A stretch of DNA of 64,000 bases from Frigidibacter sp037095735 (GCF_037095735.1 NZ_JBAWKD010000009.1:1-64000); one strand, 5' to 3'; positions 1 to 17,138 are shown, numbered from the stretch's first letter. Notes: generated by a model not told the origin, from the sequence alone. Translations and numbers: made by a program.

Positions 1-107
1 AAGTACTTGGTGATCGCCGCGGTCAGCGTGGTCTTGCCGTGGTCAACGTGGCCGATGGTGCCGATGTTGACGTGCGGTTTCGTGCGTTCGAACTTTGCCT
101 TCGCCAT
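1..107 (-). CDS. tuf: Elongation factor Tu, N-terminal fragment (runs off the window)
   Basis: The first 35 codons of EF-Tu, the GTPase that brings aminoacyl-tRNA to the ribosome. The ATG is at 107-105 and the P-loop GHVDHGKT falls at residues 19-26. A clear Shine-Dalgarno AGGAGG lies just upstream (about 112-117). It is the last gene of the str operon (rpsL, rpsG, fusA, tuf), 88 bp after the fusA stop. The gene continues beyond position 1, so nothing can be said about the rest. Many alphaproteobacteria carry a second tuf copy elsewhere, which cannot be seen here. Confidence 0.95.
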
Positions 108-167
108 GAAAGCCTCCTGTATCTGTCGTGGACCGCTCCGCCCAGGGGGAGGGCCCGAATGCGGCAA

Positions 168-190
168 GTGCGCCCCTATTCGGGGCGCAC
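168..190 (-). terminator. Hairpin between fusA and tuf
   Basis: A perfect 9-bp inverted repeat (GTGCGCCCC, 168-176, and GGGGCGCAC, 182-190) with a 5-nt loop begins six bases after the fusA stop codon. No run of T follows it on the minus strand. It is therefore more likely a processing or attenuation hairpin, or a stabiliser of the fusA 3' end, than a complete terminator, and some transcripts should read into tuf. Confidence 0.55.
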
Positions 191-195
191 AACGC

Positions 196-2319
196 TTAGG
201 CGTATTTCTTCTGGATCTCGTCCGAGATGTTCTGCGGGACCGGATCGTAGTGGTCGAAGAGCATCGTGAACACCGCCCGGCCCGAGGACATCGAACGCAG
301 GTTGTTGATGTAGCCGAACATGTTGGCCAGCGGCACCATCGCGTTGATCGCGTTGGCGTTGCCGCGGGCTTCCTGGCCGGTCACCATGCCGCGCCGCGAG
401 GTCAGGTCACCGATGATCGAACCGGTGTATTCCTCGGGAGTGACGACTTCCACTTTCATGATCGGCTCGAGCAGCTTCGCGCCGGCCTTCTTCAGGCCTT
501 CACGCATCGCGGCGCGCGAGGCGATCTCGAAGGCGAGAACGCTCGAGTCGACGTCGTGGAACGCACCGTCGATCAGCGCGACCTTGAAGTCGATGACCGG
601 GAAGCCTGCCAGCGGACCCGAGTCCATGACCGACTTGATGCCCTTCTCGACGCCGGGGATGTATTCCTTCGGCACCGAGCCGCCGACGACCTTGGATTCG
701 AACGAGTAGCCCTCGCCCGGTTCGGTCGGGTCGATCATCAGCTTCACGCGCGCGAACTGGCCGGTACCACCGGTCTGCTTCTTGTGCGTGTAGTCGATTT
801 CCGCGGCGCGCGAGATCGTCTCGCGGTAGGCCACCTGCGGGGCACCGATGTTCGCCTCGACCTTGAACTCGCGACGCATGCGGTCGACGAGGATGTCGAG
901 GTGAAGTTCGCCCATGCCCTTCATGATGGTCTGGCCCGACTCGAGGTCGGTCTCGACGCGGAACGACGGGTCTTCGGCAGCCAGGCGCGCCAGGGCGAGG
1001 CCCATCTTCTCCTGGTCGGCCTTCGACTTCGGCTCGACGGCGATCTCGATCACCGGTTCCGGGAAGGTCATGGTTTCGAGAACCACGGCATTCGCCGGAT
1101 CGCAGAGCGTGTCACCGGTGGTGGTCTCTTTCAGACCGGCCAGCGCGATGATGTCGCCCGCGAAGGCTTCCTCGATCTCTTCCCGGTTGATGGCGTGCAT
1201 CATCATCATCCGGCCGACGCGCTCTTTCCGACCCTTGGTCGAGTTGGTGAGCTGGTCGCCCTTCTTGAGCATGCCCGAGTAGATCCGGGTGAAGGTGAGC
1301 GAGCCCACGAAGGGGTCGTTCATGATCTTGAAGGCCAGGCCCGCGAAGGGCTGGTTGTCATCGGCCGAACGGGCGATGTTGCGCTCTTCCGACTCGTCGC
1401 CCGGGGCGAAGCCCATGTAGGCGGGCACGTCGAGCGGCGAGGGCAGGTAGTCGATGACGGCGTTCAGCAGCGGCTGCACGCCCTTGTTCTTGAAGGCCGA
1501 ACCGGCGAGGACCGGAACGAAGGTCATCGAGAGGGTGCCCTTGCGGAGCAGCGAGCGGAGGGTCGCCTCGTCGGGCTCGTTGCCCTCGAGGTACTGCTCC
1601 ATCGCGTCGTCGTCCATCTCGACGGCGATCTCGATCATGTTCGCGCGCCACTCGTCGGCTTCCGCCTTGAGGGCTTCGCGGATCGGCTGGCGCTTCCAGG
1701 AGGCGCCGAGGTCTTCGCCCTCGTACACCCACTCTTCCATCTTCACGAGGTCGATGATGCCTTCCAGCTTGTCCTCGGCGCCGATCGGCAGGGCGATCGG
1801 GCACGGGGTCGCACCGGTGCGGTCCTTGATCATCTTGACGCACTTGAAGAAGTCGGCGCCGATCTTGTCCATCTTGTTGACGAACACGATCCGCGGAACC
1901 TTGTAGCGGTCAGCCTGACGCCACACGGTTTCGGTCTGGGGCTCGACGCCGGCGTTGGCGTCGAGAAGGCAGACCGCACCATCGAGCACCGCCAGCGAAC
2001 GTTCGACTTCGATGGTGAAGTCCACGTGTCCGGGGGTGTCGATGATGTTGAAGCGGAACTTGGTGTCCGAAGTGCCTTCAGCCGTCGGATCCTCCTGGCG
2101 CTGCCAGAAGGTGGTGGTGGCAGCGGAGGTGATCGTGATGCCACGCTCCTGCTCCTGCTCCATCCAGTCCATGGTCGCGGCGCCGTCGTGGACTTCGCCG
2201 ATCTTATGGGACTTGCCGGTGTAATACAGGATCCGCTCGGTCGTCGTGGTCTTGCCCGCGTCGATGTGGGCCATGATCCCGAAGTTGCGGTAACGCTGCA
2301 GGGGGTAGTCGCGTGCCAT
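196..2319 (-). CDS. fusA: Elongation factor G
   Basis: The 707-residue translocation GTPase, full length for the bacterial EF-G family (about 690-710). The N-terminal G domain shows the P-loop AHIDAGKT (17-24), the switch motif RGITI (59-63), DTPGH near residue 92 and NKMDK near 146. The C-terminal domain IV/V region ends with the conserved [13 protein letters not shown] stretch. The start ATG at 2319 is preceded by GAGGA. It is third in the str operon, 24 bp after the rpsG stop. A single ordinary copy; nothing suggests the mitochondrial-type or EF-G2 paralogue. Confidence 0.98.
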
Positions 2320-2343
2320 TGGGAGGGTCCTCAGGCTGAAAGG

Positions 2344-2814
2344 TTACCAGCGGTAATGGCTGAACGCTTTGTTCGCGTCGGCCATCTTGTGGGTGTCTTC
2401 GCGCTTCTTCACGGCCGAACCGCGCGAGTTCACGGCGTCCAGAAGCTCGCCGGCGAGGCGCTCTTCCATCGTGTTCTCGTTGCGGTTCTTGGCGGCGGTG
2501 ATCAGCCAGCGGATCGCAAGCGCCTCACGGCGCTCCATGCGAACCTCGACCGGCACCTGGTAGGTGGCGCCGCCGACCCGGCGCGAGCGCACCTCGACCG
2601 AGGGCTTCACGTTGTCGAGGGCTTCGTGGAACACCTCGATCGGTTCGCGCTTGAGGCGCGACTGAACGCGGTCGAAGGCCGAGTACACGATGGTCTCGGC
2701 GACGGACTTCTTGCCGTCGACCATGAGGTTGTTCATGAACTTGGTGACGACGCGATCGCCGAACTTGGCATCCGGCAGGACTTCGCGTTTTTCTGCTGCG
2801 TGACGACGCGACAT
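2344..2814 (-). CDS. rpsG: 30S ribosomal protein S7
   Basis: A 156-residue S7, the primary protein that binds the 3' major domain of 16S rRNA and shapes the head of the small subunit. It begins MSRRHAAEKR and carries the conserved MNNLMVDGKK and GGATYQVPVEV segments; its length matches the usual 156. It lies 11 bp downstream of rpsL in the str operon. In enterobacteria S7 is the autogenous repressor of this operon. No obvious S7-binding structure can be made out in the very short rpsL-rpsG gap, so that control may be absent or work elsewhere. Confidence 0.98.
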   Translation of the reverse strand: MSRRHAAEKREVLPDAKFGDRVVTKFMNNLMVDGKKSVAETIVYSAFDRVQSRLKREPIEVFHEALDNVKPSVEVRSRRVGGATYQVPVEVRMERREALAIRWLITAAKNRNENTMEERLAGELLDAVNSRGSAVKKREDTHKMADANKAFSHYRW

Positions 2815-2825
2815 TTCTCAGTTCC

Positions 2826-3197
2826 TCACTTCGGACGCTTCGCGCCGTATTTCGAACGGCGTTGACGACGATCTTTGACGCCCTGGGTATCCAGCACACC
2901 GCGCAGGATGTGGTAACGGACACCGGGAAGGTCTTTCACGCGGCCGCCACGGATCAGGACCACCGAGTGTTCCTGAAGGTTGTGCTTTTCGCCGGGGATG
3001 TAGCTGATGACTTCGAAGCCGTTGGTCAGGCGGACCTTGGCGACCTTCCGCATAGCGGAGTTCGGCTTCTTCGGGGTCGTGGTGTACACACGGGTGCACA
3101 CGCCGCGTTTCTGCGGGCAGGATTGAAGGTGCTGCGACTTGGAGCGCTGCACCTTGGGCTGCCGCGGTTTGCGGATCAGCTGCTGGATCGTCGGCAT
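2826..3197 (-). CDS. rpsL: 30S ribosomal protein S12
   Basis: A 123-residue S12, the decoding-centre protein of the small subunit. The segments PKKPNSAMRK (about residues 42-51) and RVKDLPGVRYH (about 86-96) are intact. The lysines that mutate in streptomycin resistance are the wild-type residues, so a streptomycin-sensitive S12 is predicted. It is the first gene of the str operon. The operon's promoter should lie in the 181-bp gap up to the EamA gene (3198-3378). No convincing -35/-10 pair stands out there. Confidence 0.98.
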   Translation of the reverse strand: MPTIQQLIRKPRQPKVQRSKSQHLQSCPQKRGVCTRVYTTTPKKPNSAMRKVAKVRLTNGFEVISYIPGEKHNLQEHSVVLIRGGRVKDLPGVRYHILRGVLDTQGVKDRRQRRSKYGAKRPK

Positions 3198-3378
3198 AAA
3201 GCTCGCCTTCTCGTTGCGGCCCGTTCATCCGCGAGCGTCCGCGCGGCTTCCGGGGGCAGGTAATGTCGATGCGCCTTGCGCGTCCGCAAAACACCAAAAC
3301 CGCATCCGCCCCCTTCGCGGGGACGACGCGGTGGAATTTCAGAGGATCGGGGTTTTGAGGCCCGGATCTTGACCACTT

Positions 3379-4407
3379 CTAAATCTGAGATCGGCGGGAC
3401 GAGCCCGCAGCGATTCCCGCGGACAGAGTTACCCCTGTCCCACGAGTGGGCGCCGTATAGGAGGAGTCGGGGGGGTTGTCAACAGCACCCCCCTGCCCCG
3501 CCGGTGCCGGGGGCAGCCCGGACAGGCGTTCCGCGCGCGCCGCCAGCGCGCGTTCGCGCCAGAGCATGAACAGGCCCGAGCCCACCACCACCCCCGCCCC
3601 GGCAAGGGTCAGCGCGTTCGGAAGCTGGCCGAAGACAGACCAGCCCAGCAGCAGCCCCCAGAGCATCGCGCTGTAGCGGAACGGCGCGACCACCGCGATC
3701 TCGCCGCAGCGCGAGGCGGCGATGACCAGCTGGAAGGCCAGCATGATGAACACCGCCGAGGCCGCGAGCGCCGCCACCTGCCCGGCCGAGACCGGCACCG
3801 TCCCCTCAAAGGCCATCCCGCCAAGCGCCAGCCCCATCACCGAGACCGCGGACCAGAAGGTGATGGTCAGCCCGATCGTGGCCTCTGACAGGGCGCGGCT
3901 CGACAGGTCGCGCAGCGCCACCGCCAGCATCGCCCCCACGGTGACCAGCGACCAGACGCTGAAGCCCTCGGCCCCCGGCTGCACGATCAGCATCACACCG
4001 AGGAAGCCCACCCCGCTGGCCAGCCCGCGGCGCCAGCCGATCGACTCGCCGAAGATCCAGGCCCCGAGCAGCGTCATGGTGATCGGCAGCGACTGCATGA
4101 TCGCCACCACATTGGCGAAAGGCATCCGCACCAGGGCCGACAGGAACAGCAGCGTCGCCAGAACCTCGCCCAGGCTGCGCAGCACCAGCACCCGCCGGTC
4201 GCCGCGCGCCACCCGCAACGGGATGCCCCCGCGCCAGAGCGCGATCGCGCCCAGGAGAAGGAACAGGAAGCAACCGCGGATCGCCAGCGCCTGGAACAGC
4301 GGCACCCGCTCGGTCACGAGTTTCACCACCGCGTCATTGGCCCCGAAGAAGGCCATCGCCGCCAGCATCAGGAGGATCCCCCGGCCGTTCTGGGACGCGC
4401 GTGTCAT
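3379..4407 (-). CDS. EamA/DMT-family transporter
   Basis: A predicted 342-residue inner-membrane transporter of the drug/metabolite superfamily, with about ten hydrophobic segments in two EamA repeats. It starts MTRASQNGRG, followed at once by the first membrane helix (GILLMLAAMAFFGANDAVVK), a typical EamA opening. The open frame continues upstream to 4959, but that stretch overlaps the divergent glycosyltransferase gene and looks non-coding, so the ATG at 4407 was chosen. About 40 low-complexity residues follow the last helix, longer than the family norm of about 300 residues. Substrate unknown; relatives export amino acids or take up S-adenosylmethionine. It sits between rpoC and rpsL, reading in the same direction as the str operon. 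Confidence 0.85.
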   Translation of the reverse strand: MTRASQNGRGILLMLAAMAFFGANDAVVKLVTERVPLFQALAIRGCFLFLLLGAIALWRGGIPLRVARGDRRVLVLRSLGEVLATLLFLSALVRMPFANVVAIMQSLPITMTLLGAWIFGESIGWRRGLASGVGFLGVMLIVQPGAEGFSVWSLVTVGAMLAVALRDLSSRALSEATIGLTITFWSAVSVMGLALGGMAFEGTVPVSAGQVAALAASAVFIMLAFQLVIAASRCGEIAVVAPFRYSAMLWGLLLGWSVFGQLPNALTLAGAGVVVGSGLFMLWRERALAARAERLSGLPPAPAGQGGAVDNPPDSSYTAPTRGTGVTLSAGIAAGSSRRSQI

Positions 4408-4528
4408 GGCCCCGTGGTAGCAGCGGCGCGATGCGACCACCAGTTCAGCCTTTCGGCGGATGGCTTGCCCGCCGCGACGTTCCGCGGCTAGGGTCGCGCA
4501 GACCGCCGCCAGCCCGAGATGACCGCCC

Positions 4529-5539
4529 GTGAAAACCCTCGTCCTGGCCTCGATGATGAACGAGGGCGCCTTCATCGTCGAATGGGTGACCTGGTACCGG
4601 ATGCTGGGCTTCACCGACATCCTGATCGTCACCAACGACTGCACCGACCGCTCGCCCGCACTGCTCGACGCGCTGGCCGCCGCGGGATGGGTCACGCATC
4701 TGCCGCATGTGCTGCCGCCCGACGCGATCCCGCTGCGCGCCAAGCTGCGCCGTGCCGCGCGCCATCCGCTGGTGACGGGGGCGGACTGGATCTTCGTCTG
4801 CGACTGCGACGAGTTCCTGGTGATCCACGAGGGCGAGGGGCGGATCACCGACCTGCTGCCCGCCGACGCGCCCTTCCTGGGCATGGCGGTCAACTGGCGG
4901 GTCTTCGGCACCTCGGGGCGCGCGCAGCACGAAAGCGGCCTGGTGCACCGCCAGTTCACCCGCTGCGCCTGGCGCTCGCACCCGGCCTCGGCCTGGGTGA
5001 AGTCGATCTTCCGGCGGCCCGAGCTGTTCGCGGCGCTCGACGCGCATGGGCCGCAGGGCTACAAGGGTGACGCCCTGCCGTCCGAGCGGTTCTGGGTGAA
5101 CAGCGACGGCGCGGGCCTGCCGAACTTCACCAAGGGCGGCCCCTACCAGCGCCACACGGCCGAGGGGATGCAGGCTTTCGCCCGCGCGCAGCTCAACCAC
5201 TACATGATCCGCTCGGACGAGAATTTCGCCCTGAAGCGCGGGACGCTGTCGCCGGCGGCGCTGAAGGACCGCTACACCGACAAGTTCTATGCCCGCTACA
5301 ACCGCAACGAGGGCGAGGACCTGTCGGCCCTGCGCCATGCGGCGCGCTTCGATGCGCTGCATGCGCAGGCGATGGCGCTGCCCGGGGTGCGGGCGCTGCA
5401 TCACCTGTGCTGTGCGGATTACATCGCCCGGCTGGCCGCCCGCGCCGGGCGCCGCCCGGAAGAGGACGCGCGCTGGCGGCAGGAAATCGCCGCCGCCACG
5501 GCCGCGGACCGCGACGGAGATGCCGCCCCGCCCCGTTGA
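4529..5539 (+). CDS. Glycosyltransferase family 2 protein
   Basis: A 336-residue GT-A-type glycosyltransferase. It begins MKTLVLASMMNEG, the nucleotide-binding first strand, and carries a D-x-D-like metal site in CDCDEF (91-96) after a predicted strand. No membrane segment is seen, so it is probably cytoplasmic and adds a sugar to a surface polysaccharide or glycoconjugate; donor and acceptor cannot be read from the sequence. The start is a GTG at 4529. The ATG ten bases upstream is out of frame. It diverges from the EamA gene and is followed 46 bp later by a small secreted-protein gene. It is the first of two plus-strand genes inserted in the otherwise minus-strand ribosomal locus. Confidence 0.8.
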   Translation: MKTLVLASMMNEGAFIVEWVTWYRMLGFTDILIVTNDCTDRSPALLDALAAAGWVTHLPHVLPPDAIPLRAKLRRAARHPLVTGADWIFVCDCDEFLVIHEGEGRITDLLPADAPFLGMAVNWRVFGTSGRAQHESGLVHRQFTRCAWRSHPASAWVKSIFRRPELFAALDAHGPQGYKGDALPSERFWVNSDGAGLPNFTKGGPYQRHTAEGMQAFARAQLNHYMIRSDENFALKRGTLSPAALKDRYTDKFYARYNRNEGEDLSALRHAARFDALHAQAMALPGVRALHHLCCADYIARLAARAGRRPEEDARWRQEIAAATAADRDGDAAPPR

Positions 5540-5585
5540 ACCCTGCAAGGACCGGCCGAACCGGTTCGCCTACAGGAGTTCCCCC

Positions 5586-6059
5586 ATGACTGCCCCGCTT
5601 TCCCATCCCCGCCGGCTGCTGGCCGGTGCCCTTGCCGTCGGCCTGACGCTGGGCTTCGCCACCGTCGCCTCGTCGCCGGTGCTGGCCGCCGGCGGTCAGC
5701 CGGACTGCGCCCATGACAGCCGAAACCCGGCCTGCCAGAAGCCCGGCAACGGCAAGCCCGGCAACGGCAAACCGGCGCAGACCGCACCCGGCCGCGGGGC
5801 GGACACGGCCCCCGGCAAGGCCCCCGGCAAGGGCGTCGAGCACCGCTCGGACCGCGCGGCCGAGGTCGCGCATGGGCCGAAGATCGGCGACAACGGCCGC
5901 GGCGGTCGCGAGGTGAAGCGCGCCAAGAACGGTCGCCTGCCGGTGCCGCCGGCCCACCAGCACTACCGGGTCATCGACGACAAGGTCGTGCGGGTCGACG
6001 ACAACACGATGAAGATCGTGGCGATCGTCGGACTGGCCAGCGCGTTGCTGAACAACTGA
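5586..6059 (+). CDS. Small secreted RcnB-like protein
   Basis: A 157-residue exported protein. It has an N-terminal signal peptide (about residues 1-33, ending SPVLAA), a Pro/Gly/Lys-rich low-complexity middle with repeated KPGNG units, and a conserved C-terminus with HYRVIDDKVVRVDD followed by a hydrophobic tail (IVAIVGLASALL). This tail is common in short alphaproteobacterial proteins that databases call RcnB-like or, wrongly, excinuclease-like. The start ATG is preceded by AGGAG. Function unknown; a periplasmic or outer-membrane-associated role is inferred. It converges on rpoC and shares a terminator hairpin with it. Confidence 0.75.
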   Translation: MTAPLSHPRRLLAGALAVGLTLGFATVASSPVLAAGGQPDCAHDSRNPACQKPGNGKPGNGKPAQTAPGRGADTAPGKAPGKGVEHRSDRAAEVAHGPKIGDNGRGGREVKRAKNGRLPVPPAHQHYRVIDDKVVRVDDNTMKIVAIVGLASALLNN

Positions 6060-6097
6060 CGGCGCCCCCCAAGAAGCGCGCCCGGAAGAACGAAGAA

Positions 6098-6120
6098 GGC
6101 CCCGCGCGTCGCGCGGGGCC
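6098..6120. terminator. Bidirectional terminator between the RcnB-like gene and rpoC
   Basis: A perfect 10-bp GC stem (GGCCCCGCGC, 6098-6107, with its complement 6111-6120) and a 3-nt loop. On the minus strand it is followed by TTCTTCGTTCTTCC, a fair U-rich tail for ending the rpoBC transcript. On plus it is followed by ATCCTGTTTC. It lies between two convergent stop codons. Confidence 0.8.
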
Positions 6121-6152
6121 ATCCTGTTTCAGCGACCGGTCCGGTCAGCCGC

Positions 6153-10394
<4,242 letters not shown>

Positions 10395-10441
10395 AGGAGC
10401 TTCCTAATCAGAAATTGGCAGGGGGCGAGGGGCAACGGGCC

Positions 10442-10463
10442 GCCGGACCCCGAAGGGTCCGGC
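10442..10463 (-). terminator. Intercistronic hairpin between rpoB and rpoC
   Basis: A perfect 9-bp inverted repeat (GCCGGACCC / GGGTCCGGC) closing a CGAA/TTCG tetraloop lies 14 bp after the rpoB stop. It has no T-tract. A very stable tetraloop hairpin without U-tail fits mRNA protection or partial attenuation rather than full termination, since rpoC must be expressed from upstream. Confidence 0.5.
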
Positions 10464-10476
10464 CGGGCGGGTTGCC

Positions 10477-14613
<4,137 letters not shown>

Positions 14614-14847
14614 GCTCGTCGTCACCTTTCGTCATTCTCTGTCGCGCCAGTCCGTCGGGGCCACGGTCCTGTCGCCGAATGAAGGGGGGAGGGTCCAATT
14701 CCCGCGATCCGTCCCACCGGACCGCACCCGAACCCTGTTCCGCGCCTTGGGAAAGACCCACCGGATCCTTGCCAAGAAGCGTTCCCCTTGTTGGAACGGC
14801 TTTGGCCGGGCCCGGGAAATCCCGGACCCAGCCTTTTCTCAGAAGAT

Positions 14848-14865
14848 CGGATGCAAGCGCATCCG
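14848..14865 (-). terminator. Attenuator hairpin between rplL and rpoB
   Basis: A 7-bp stem (CGGATGC / GCATCCG) with a 4-nt loop lies 6 bp downstream of the rplL stop, followed on the minus strand by ATCTTCT. In many bacteria a partial terminator here lowers rpoBC expression relative to L10/L7/L12, and this hairpin is well placed for that. The rest of the 258-bp gap shows no gene. Confidence 0.6.
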
Positions 14866-14871
14866 GCTCGA

Positions 14872-15246
14872 TTACTTGAGCTCGACTTTCGCGCCGGCTT
14901 CTTCGAGTTTCTTCTTGATCTCTTCGGCTTCGGTCTTCGGAGCGCCTTCCTTGACCTTGCCACCGGCTTCGACCAGATCCTTGGCTTCTTTCAGGCCCAG
15001 ACCGGTGATCGCGCGGACTTCCTTGATCACGTTGATCTTGTTGGCGCCAGCTTCGACCAGAACGACGTCGAAGTCGGTCTTTTCTTCTTCAGCCGGGCCA
15101 GCAGCGGCAGCCGGACCAGCCATCATGACGGCGCCGCCAGCGGCCGGCTCGATGCCGTATTCGTCTTTCAGGATGGTTTTCAGTTCTTGCGCCTGGAGCA
15201 GGGTCAGGTTGACGATTTGCTCGGCGAGTGCTTTCAGATCAGCCAT
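14872..15246 (-). CDS. rplL: 50S ribosomal protein L7/L12
   Basis: A 124-residue stalk protein. The N-terminal dimerisation helix, an Ala/Gly/Pro-rich hinge at about residues 37-52, and the C-terminal factor-binding domain (VIKEVRAITGLGLKEAKDLV, about 74-93) are all recognisable. Its length is as expected. It lies 67 bp after rplJ and before the attenuator hairpin ahead of rpoB. Several L7/L12 copies bind L10 on the ribosome and recruit translation GTPases such as the EF-G and EF-Tu encoded in this window. Confidence 0.98.
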   Translation of the reverse strand: MADLKALAEQIVNLTLLQAQELKTILKDEYGIEPAAGGAVMMAGPAAAAGPAEEEKTDFDVVLVEAGANKINVIKEVRAITGLGLKEAKDLVEAGGKVKEGAPKTEAEEIKKKLEEAGAKVELK

Positions 15247-15313
15247 TTGGTTTTCCGTTCGTTAAGATGGGGTCCGACGTTCGGGGATCAACCCTACGCA
15301 GACAATCGGTTGC

Positions 15314-15829
15314 TCACGCGGCTTCGCGTTCCTCGAGGGTCGAGAGAATGCCGGCGATGTTCGAAGCAGGCGCGCCGATCGCACCGGCGATGTTCGAGGC
15401 AGGGGCGCCGATGCAGCCGACGATCGAAGCAATGAGCTCCTCACGCGACGGCATCTGGGCCACGACCTTCACACCGGCCGGGTCAAGCGCCGTGCCACCC
15501 ATGGTGCCGCCCAGAATGACGAATTTCTCGTTCTTCTTGGCATAGGCATCCGAGACCTTCGCCGCAGCGACGGGGTCTTCGGAATAGGCGAACACGGTCA
15601 TGCCCTTCAGGAGGTCGCCCATGCTTTCGCCGGGCTTTCCTTCAAGGGCGATCTTGGCGAGCTTGTTCTTGGCGACGCGCACGGACCCGCCAACGGCACG
15701 CATCTCTGCGCGAAGGTCCTGCATCTGAGCAACTGTCATGCCTTCGTAGTGGGCAACCACCACGACGCCAGAGCTTTCGAAGATCTGGCCGAGTTCCTCG
15801 ACCACTTTCTCTTTCTGGGCTCTATCCAC
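15314..15829 (-). CDS. rplJ: 50S ribosomal protein L10
   Basis: A 171-residue L10, the stalk base that binds 23S rRNA and anchors L7/L12 dimers. The frame extends to a TTG at 15841, but the GTG at 15829 (read MDRAQKEKVV) has GGAG seven bases upstream and matches family starts. The C-terminal part carries a direct 11-residue duplication (IGAPASNIAGA twice; DNA copies 15351-15379 and 15384-15412). It lies just before the L7/L12-binding helix. The long leader upstream is the expected site for autogenous control by the L10-L7/L12 complex. Confidence 0.96.
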   Translation of the reverse strand: MDRAQKEKVVEELGQIFESSGVVVVAHYEGMTVAQMQDLRAEMRAVGGSVRVAKNKLAKIALEGKPGESMGDLLKGMTVFAYSEDPVAAAKVSDAYAKKNEKFVILGGTMGGTALDPAGVKVVAQMPSREELIASIVGCIGAPASNIAGAIGAPASNIAGILSTLEEREAA

Positions 15830-16388
15830 AGTTTTCTCCAAGGTTGGGGGTTTCCCCCCGGCTCAATTGCATCGGGACTATCGCCCCGACGAAGGGGTCC
15901 TTACGGGTCCTTCCCAATTCGCCCCCTGGAACCTTGCGGAACGGAGAGAATGTTCATTTCCCGTCTCAGGCCGGATTTCCGGGACGTTGCGATCCCCACC
16001 AGCCGTCTCGGACGAATCGCCTGACCTCCCGCAACCAGTCGCGGGTGGCAGACCGGCGGTTGATTAAGTGGTTTGGCCGGGAAAGGGAAGCCCCCGCGAC
16101 ACGGATCGCGGCAGAAACCTTGCCCGCATAACTCCACAACGCTCGCAGCCGGCAAGCAAGCCGTGGTCGGCCTGTCGGTCGACCCTGCCCTGCATCGGAA
16201 CGTCCCGCAACGGTCGCGGCGGCCGGAAGGGTTGCCCCCTGCCCGCCCGGCGGGACACGGCAACACGCAGGTTCGACCGCCGAAGGGCGCGGCGGGGTCG
16301 CGCGGGACCTGTCACCCTCAGCTCGGCATCGGAGCACCGGTAGCGATGTGCGGCGCGGCGGCGAGTGTGACGGGGGAGGGCAAAACGA
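15830..16388 (-). promoter_or_regulatory. rplJ leader and promoter region (no gene)
   Basis: About 560 bp between the rplKA terminator and rplJ contain no credible gene; the short open frames here have no Shine-Dalgarno or recognisable protein. Because a strong terminator precedes it, rplJL-rpoBC must have its own promoter in this stretch. Near the gene the minus-strand leader can fold several hairpins: GGGGG-GAAA-CCCCC (15859-15846) directly before the ribosome-binding site, and further pairs around 15880-15915. Such structures fit an L10-binding leader. No -35/-10 pair was convincing. Confidence 0.6.
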
Positions 16389-16416
16389 AAACGGGCAGGC
16401 TCGCGCCTGCCCGTTT
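16389..16416 (-). terminator. Rho-independent terminator after rplA
   Basis: A perfect 12-bp stem (AAACGGGCAGGC, 16389-16400, and its complement 16405-16416) with a 4-nt loop, followed on the minus strand by a T-rich tail (TTTTCGTTTTG overlapping and following the arm). It lies 22 bp past the rplA stop. It splits the locus into a secE-nusG-rplKA unit and an rplJL-rpoBC unit. Confidence 0.9.
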
Positions 16417-16437
16417 CCCATTCACGAGGACTGCGCC

Positions 16438-17136
16438 TCAGGCGTTGGCGGTCGACGCCAGGTCGAGCGACACGCCCGGGCCCATGGTCGACGAGACCGA
16501 GACCTTCTTGACGTAGGTGCCCTTGGCCCCGGCCGGCTTGGCGCGGGTCACGGCTTCCACGAAGGCGCGGATGTTCTCGGCGAGCTTGGCATCGTCGAAC
16601 GAGACCTTGCCGACGCCGCCGTGGATCACGCCGGCCTTCTCGACCTTGAACTGGACTTCGCCGCCCTTGGCGTTGCCCACGGCTTGCGCCACGTCCATGG
16701 TCACAGTGCCGACCTTCGGGTTCGGCATCAGGTTGCGCGGGCCGAGGATCTTACCCAGACGGCCGACCAGCGGCATCATGTCCGGGGTGGCGATGCAGCG
16801 ATCGAACTCGATCTTGCCGCCCTGGATGGTTTCCAGCAGGTCTTCCGCGCCGACGATGTCGGCACCGGCGGCCTTGGCTTCGTCAGCCTTGGCACCGCGG
16901 GCGAAGACGGCGACGCGGACGGTCTTGCCCGTGCCGTTCGGCAGGGTGACGACGCCGCGGACCATCTGGTCGGCGTGACGCGGATCGACGCCGAGGTTCA
17001 TCGCGATCTCGACGGTCTCGTCGAATTTCGCGGTGGCGGCGGTCTTGATCAGCTTGACGGCATCCTCGACGGTGAGGTTCGCCTTGCCCTCGAACTGGGC
17101 GCGGGCAGCCGTGGTACGTTTACCGTGCTTGGCCAT
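16438..17136 (-). CDS. rplA: 50S ribosomal protein L1
   Basis: A 232-residue L1, the mobile-stalk protein that binds 23S rRNA and helps release deacylated tRNA. It begins MAKHGKRTTA and contains the conserved GRLGKILGPRNLMPNPKVGT segment (about residues 123-142). It starts two bases after the rplK stop, so the two genes are probably translationally coupled. L1 is the usual repressor of its own operon through a site near the rplK start; the 108 bp before rplK were not resolved into such a site. Confidence 0.98.
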   Translation of the reverse strand: MAKHGKRTTAARAQFEGKANLTVEDAVKLIKTAATAKFDETVEIAMNLGVDPRHADQMVRGVVTLPNGTGKTVRVAVFARGAKADEAKAAGADIVGAEDLLETIQGGKIEFDRCIATPDMMPLVGRLGKILGPRNLMPNPKVGTVTMDVAQAVGNAKGGEVQFKVEKAGVIHGGVGKVSFDDAKLAENIRAFVEAVTRAKPAGAKGTYVKKVSVSSTMGPGVSLDLASTANA

Positions 17137-17138
17137 GA

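Noticed and set aside
7..2865. A very long plus-strand open frame (952 codons) opposite fusA and rpsG
   Set aside because: It is the complement of highly conserved fusA/rpsG codons; third-position G/C bias leaves the opposite frame open. Its Arg/His/Asp-rich translation matches nothing.
4408..4959. N-terminal extension of the EamA transporter frame
   Set aside because: It overlaps the divergent glycosyltransferase gene and has a Ser/Arg-rich, non-hydrophobic translation; the first membrane helix starts right after the ATG at 4407.
15351..15412. Duplicated 11-residue unit in L10
   Set aside because: Recalled as a family trait in related L10 proteins and short enough to be ordinary, so noted in the gene entry but not as a finding.
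15842..16516. Short open frames between rplJ and rplA
   Set aside because: All are Arg/Pro-rich with no ribosome site and overlap the terminator or the leader hairpins. Treated as non-coding leader.
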